The notes below the pieces were generated by a model that did not search any database, had not been told where the DNA came from, and saw only the letters and a program-made list of their open reading frames with translations. A stretch of 64,000 nucleotides of DNA. Source: Mya arenaria (lineage: Eukaryota; Mollusca; Bivalvia; Myida; Myidae). The DNA lies in the NCBI RefSeq assembly GCF_026914265.1, contig NC_069135.1, positions 62,548,738-62,612,737 of the forward strand, given 5' to 3'. Below are positions 63,087-64,000 of this stretch, piece by piece. Position numbers and translations under genes: made by a program. How positions within the stretch are numbered: position 1 is the stretch's first letter; each line of letters begins with the position of its first letter.

Positions 63087-63130
63087 TAGTTGGTCGTTGA
63101 GTGGAAACAGCGATACCAGCTCAGGGCAAC
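63087..63130. repeat. Single 47-bp monomer (unexpanded)
   Basis: 'ttggtcgttgagtgg', 'cagcgataccagctcag'. Unit 1 has about 21 copies at this position. Confidence 0.8.
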
Positions 63131-63335
63131 ACTAAGATTGATCTTAACTGGCGATTCGTCACGCCGCCATTTTTCATAAGATGTACTGCGGCAAGTGTGA
63201 AAGTAGTTTACACAGCTGTACATATATAAATAGTTTTAATTGTACAAAAATATAGACGTTTGCGGACCACTGGTAGGCGGGGATTTTTAGCATGCCTAGC
63301 ATCGTCAATATGCGCTCTTACTTAATTACTTTAGT
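63131..63335 (-). pseudogene. Relic of a peritrophin-like gene: exon 1 scrap and promoter, unit-2 copy
   Basis: 'ctggcgattcg' (about 63,149-63,159) is the exon 1 end. 'aaatatag' and GGCGGGG (about 63,276-63,282) plus 'agcatgcctagcatcg' are the promoter. The TGACGTA position reads 'aattacttta'. Partner of 29,868-30,075. Confidence 0.6.
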
Positions 63336-64000
63336 ATAGGATATGAAGAGAAGAATGCTTGATTTTACTACCGCTCCTATTAATCTATTGCTTCAGTATT
63401 GCTCATTATAACTGATAAGAACAAAAAGTACGTGTTCTATCTTCGTTTCAATGCATTTAAGGATACAAATATTTTTCAATCGACGTGTTAATACATTTTT
63501 AAAATTAAATTTAAAACACTGTAATGTCTTTTACATTAATCATAATTAAATATGTGGTTATTCGCAGTTTTAAGTTTTGTCTTGTAAGGGAAACACCGGT
63601 TGTATCATGACGATAATATTTTAAGTTGTTTCAAAAGTCAACATTAATCCCACACAAATCATTGTCAATGTTTTATAAATTGATAACTTGATTTGCATGT
63701 TTCAAGTGTTTGACCGCAGTTTCAATAAAAAAGTGCAATTTTGCACATGAAAAGCACAAGATACCTTCTCACAATAACATCATCAACAAACCACCAACAC
63801 CAACCACCACTAAGTTACAGCAGCGGCATCTGCAGCATTAGCAGCGACACCACCAATAATAACAGCAATGATAATACCAATATTAATATATTCAGAAAAA
63901 AACTATCTTTCGTTTGACAAAATGACTGTGCCGATTCTTGTCATACAAGGTATGATTCATTTTCTATATATTTACTTTTAACAAATTTAATTGATAATTG
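63336..64000. other. Right edge: intergenic DNA, colinear with 30,076-30,720
   Basis: No gene. A short run of CAC/AAC trinucleotides lies near 63,790-63,870. Unit 2 continues past the window. Confidence 0.45.

Overview
The window is AT-rich, intron-containing animal DNA, most likely from a bivalve mollusc. The basis is small GT-AG introns, secreted chitin-binding (CBM14/peritrophin-A) genes, an L1/Tx1-like LINE, a tRNA-derived SINE with an invertebrate-type core, and many minisatellites. A dreissenid-like bivalve is a guess; the sequence does not prove a species.

The whole window is one imperfect tandem segmental duplication. Unit 1 runs from 1 to about 34,840. Unit 2 runs from about 34,850 past the right edge and is matched as far as about 30,720 of unit 1. 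Each unit holds, all on the minus strand, one type-I gene (gene A, 0.7-2.6 kb; gene C, 36.2-38.0 kb), one type-II gene (gene B, 16.2-18.0 kb; gene D, 57.4-59.2 kb), and a decayed promoter/exon relic (29.9-30.1 kb; 63.1-63.3 kb). A fifth, collapsed coding relic lies at 32.2-32.7 kb. The four genes encode secreted proteins of 326-327 residues: a signal peptide and four CBM14-like cysteine modules. All share exon phases, TATA spacing and an upstream TGACGTA site. Gene A carries a one-base shift in an A8 run. Gene C has lost a conserved cysteine in its last module. B and D look intact.

Between the genes lie 14-20 kb stretches with no convincing host gene. Differences between the units date events after the duplication. 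Four minisatellites are long in only one unit each (68 bp and 47 bp in unit 1; 53/54 bp in unit 2; a 113-bp array longer in unit 1). A complete 6.2-kb LINE with 13-bp target duplications and a SINE with 11-bp duplications sit only in unit 1. A roughly 190-bp dispersed element with a 4-bp duplication, a fold-back inverted duplication and a 3.2-kb segment sit only in unit 2. The block 12.5-14.3 kb and its partner 53.8-55.5 kb are much more alike than their surroundings and contain an identical 44-codon membrane-protein-like ORF behind a TATA box.

Taken together, the window shows a small secreted chitin-binding gene family growing by tandem duplication and losing members, with satellite turnover and transposition around it. 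No new enzymatic system is evident. The most testable novelties are the last intron, which decides whether the protein ends in Trp or Cys, and the promoter signature that separates live genes from relics.
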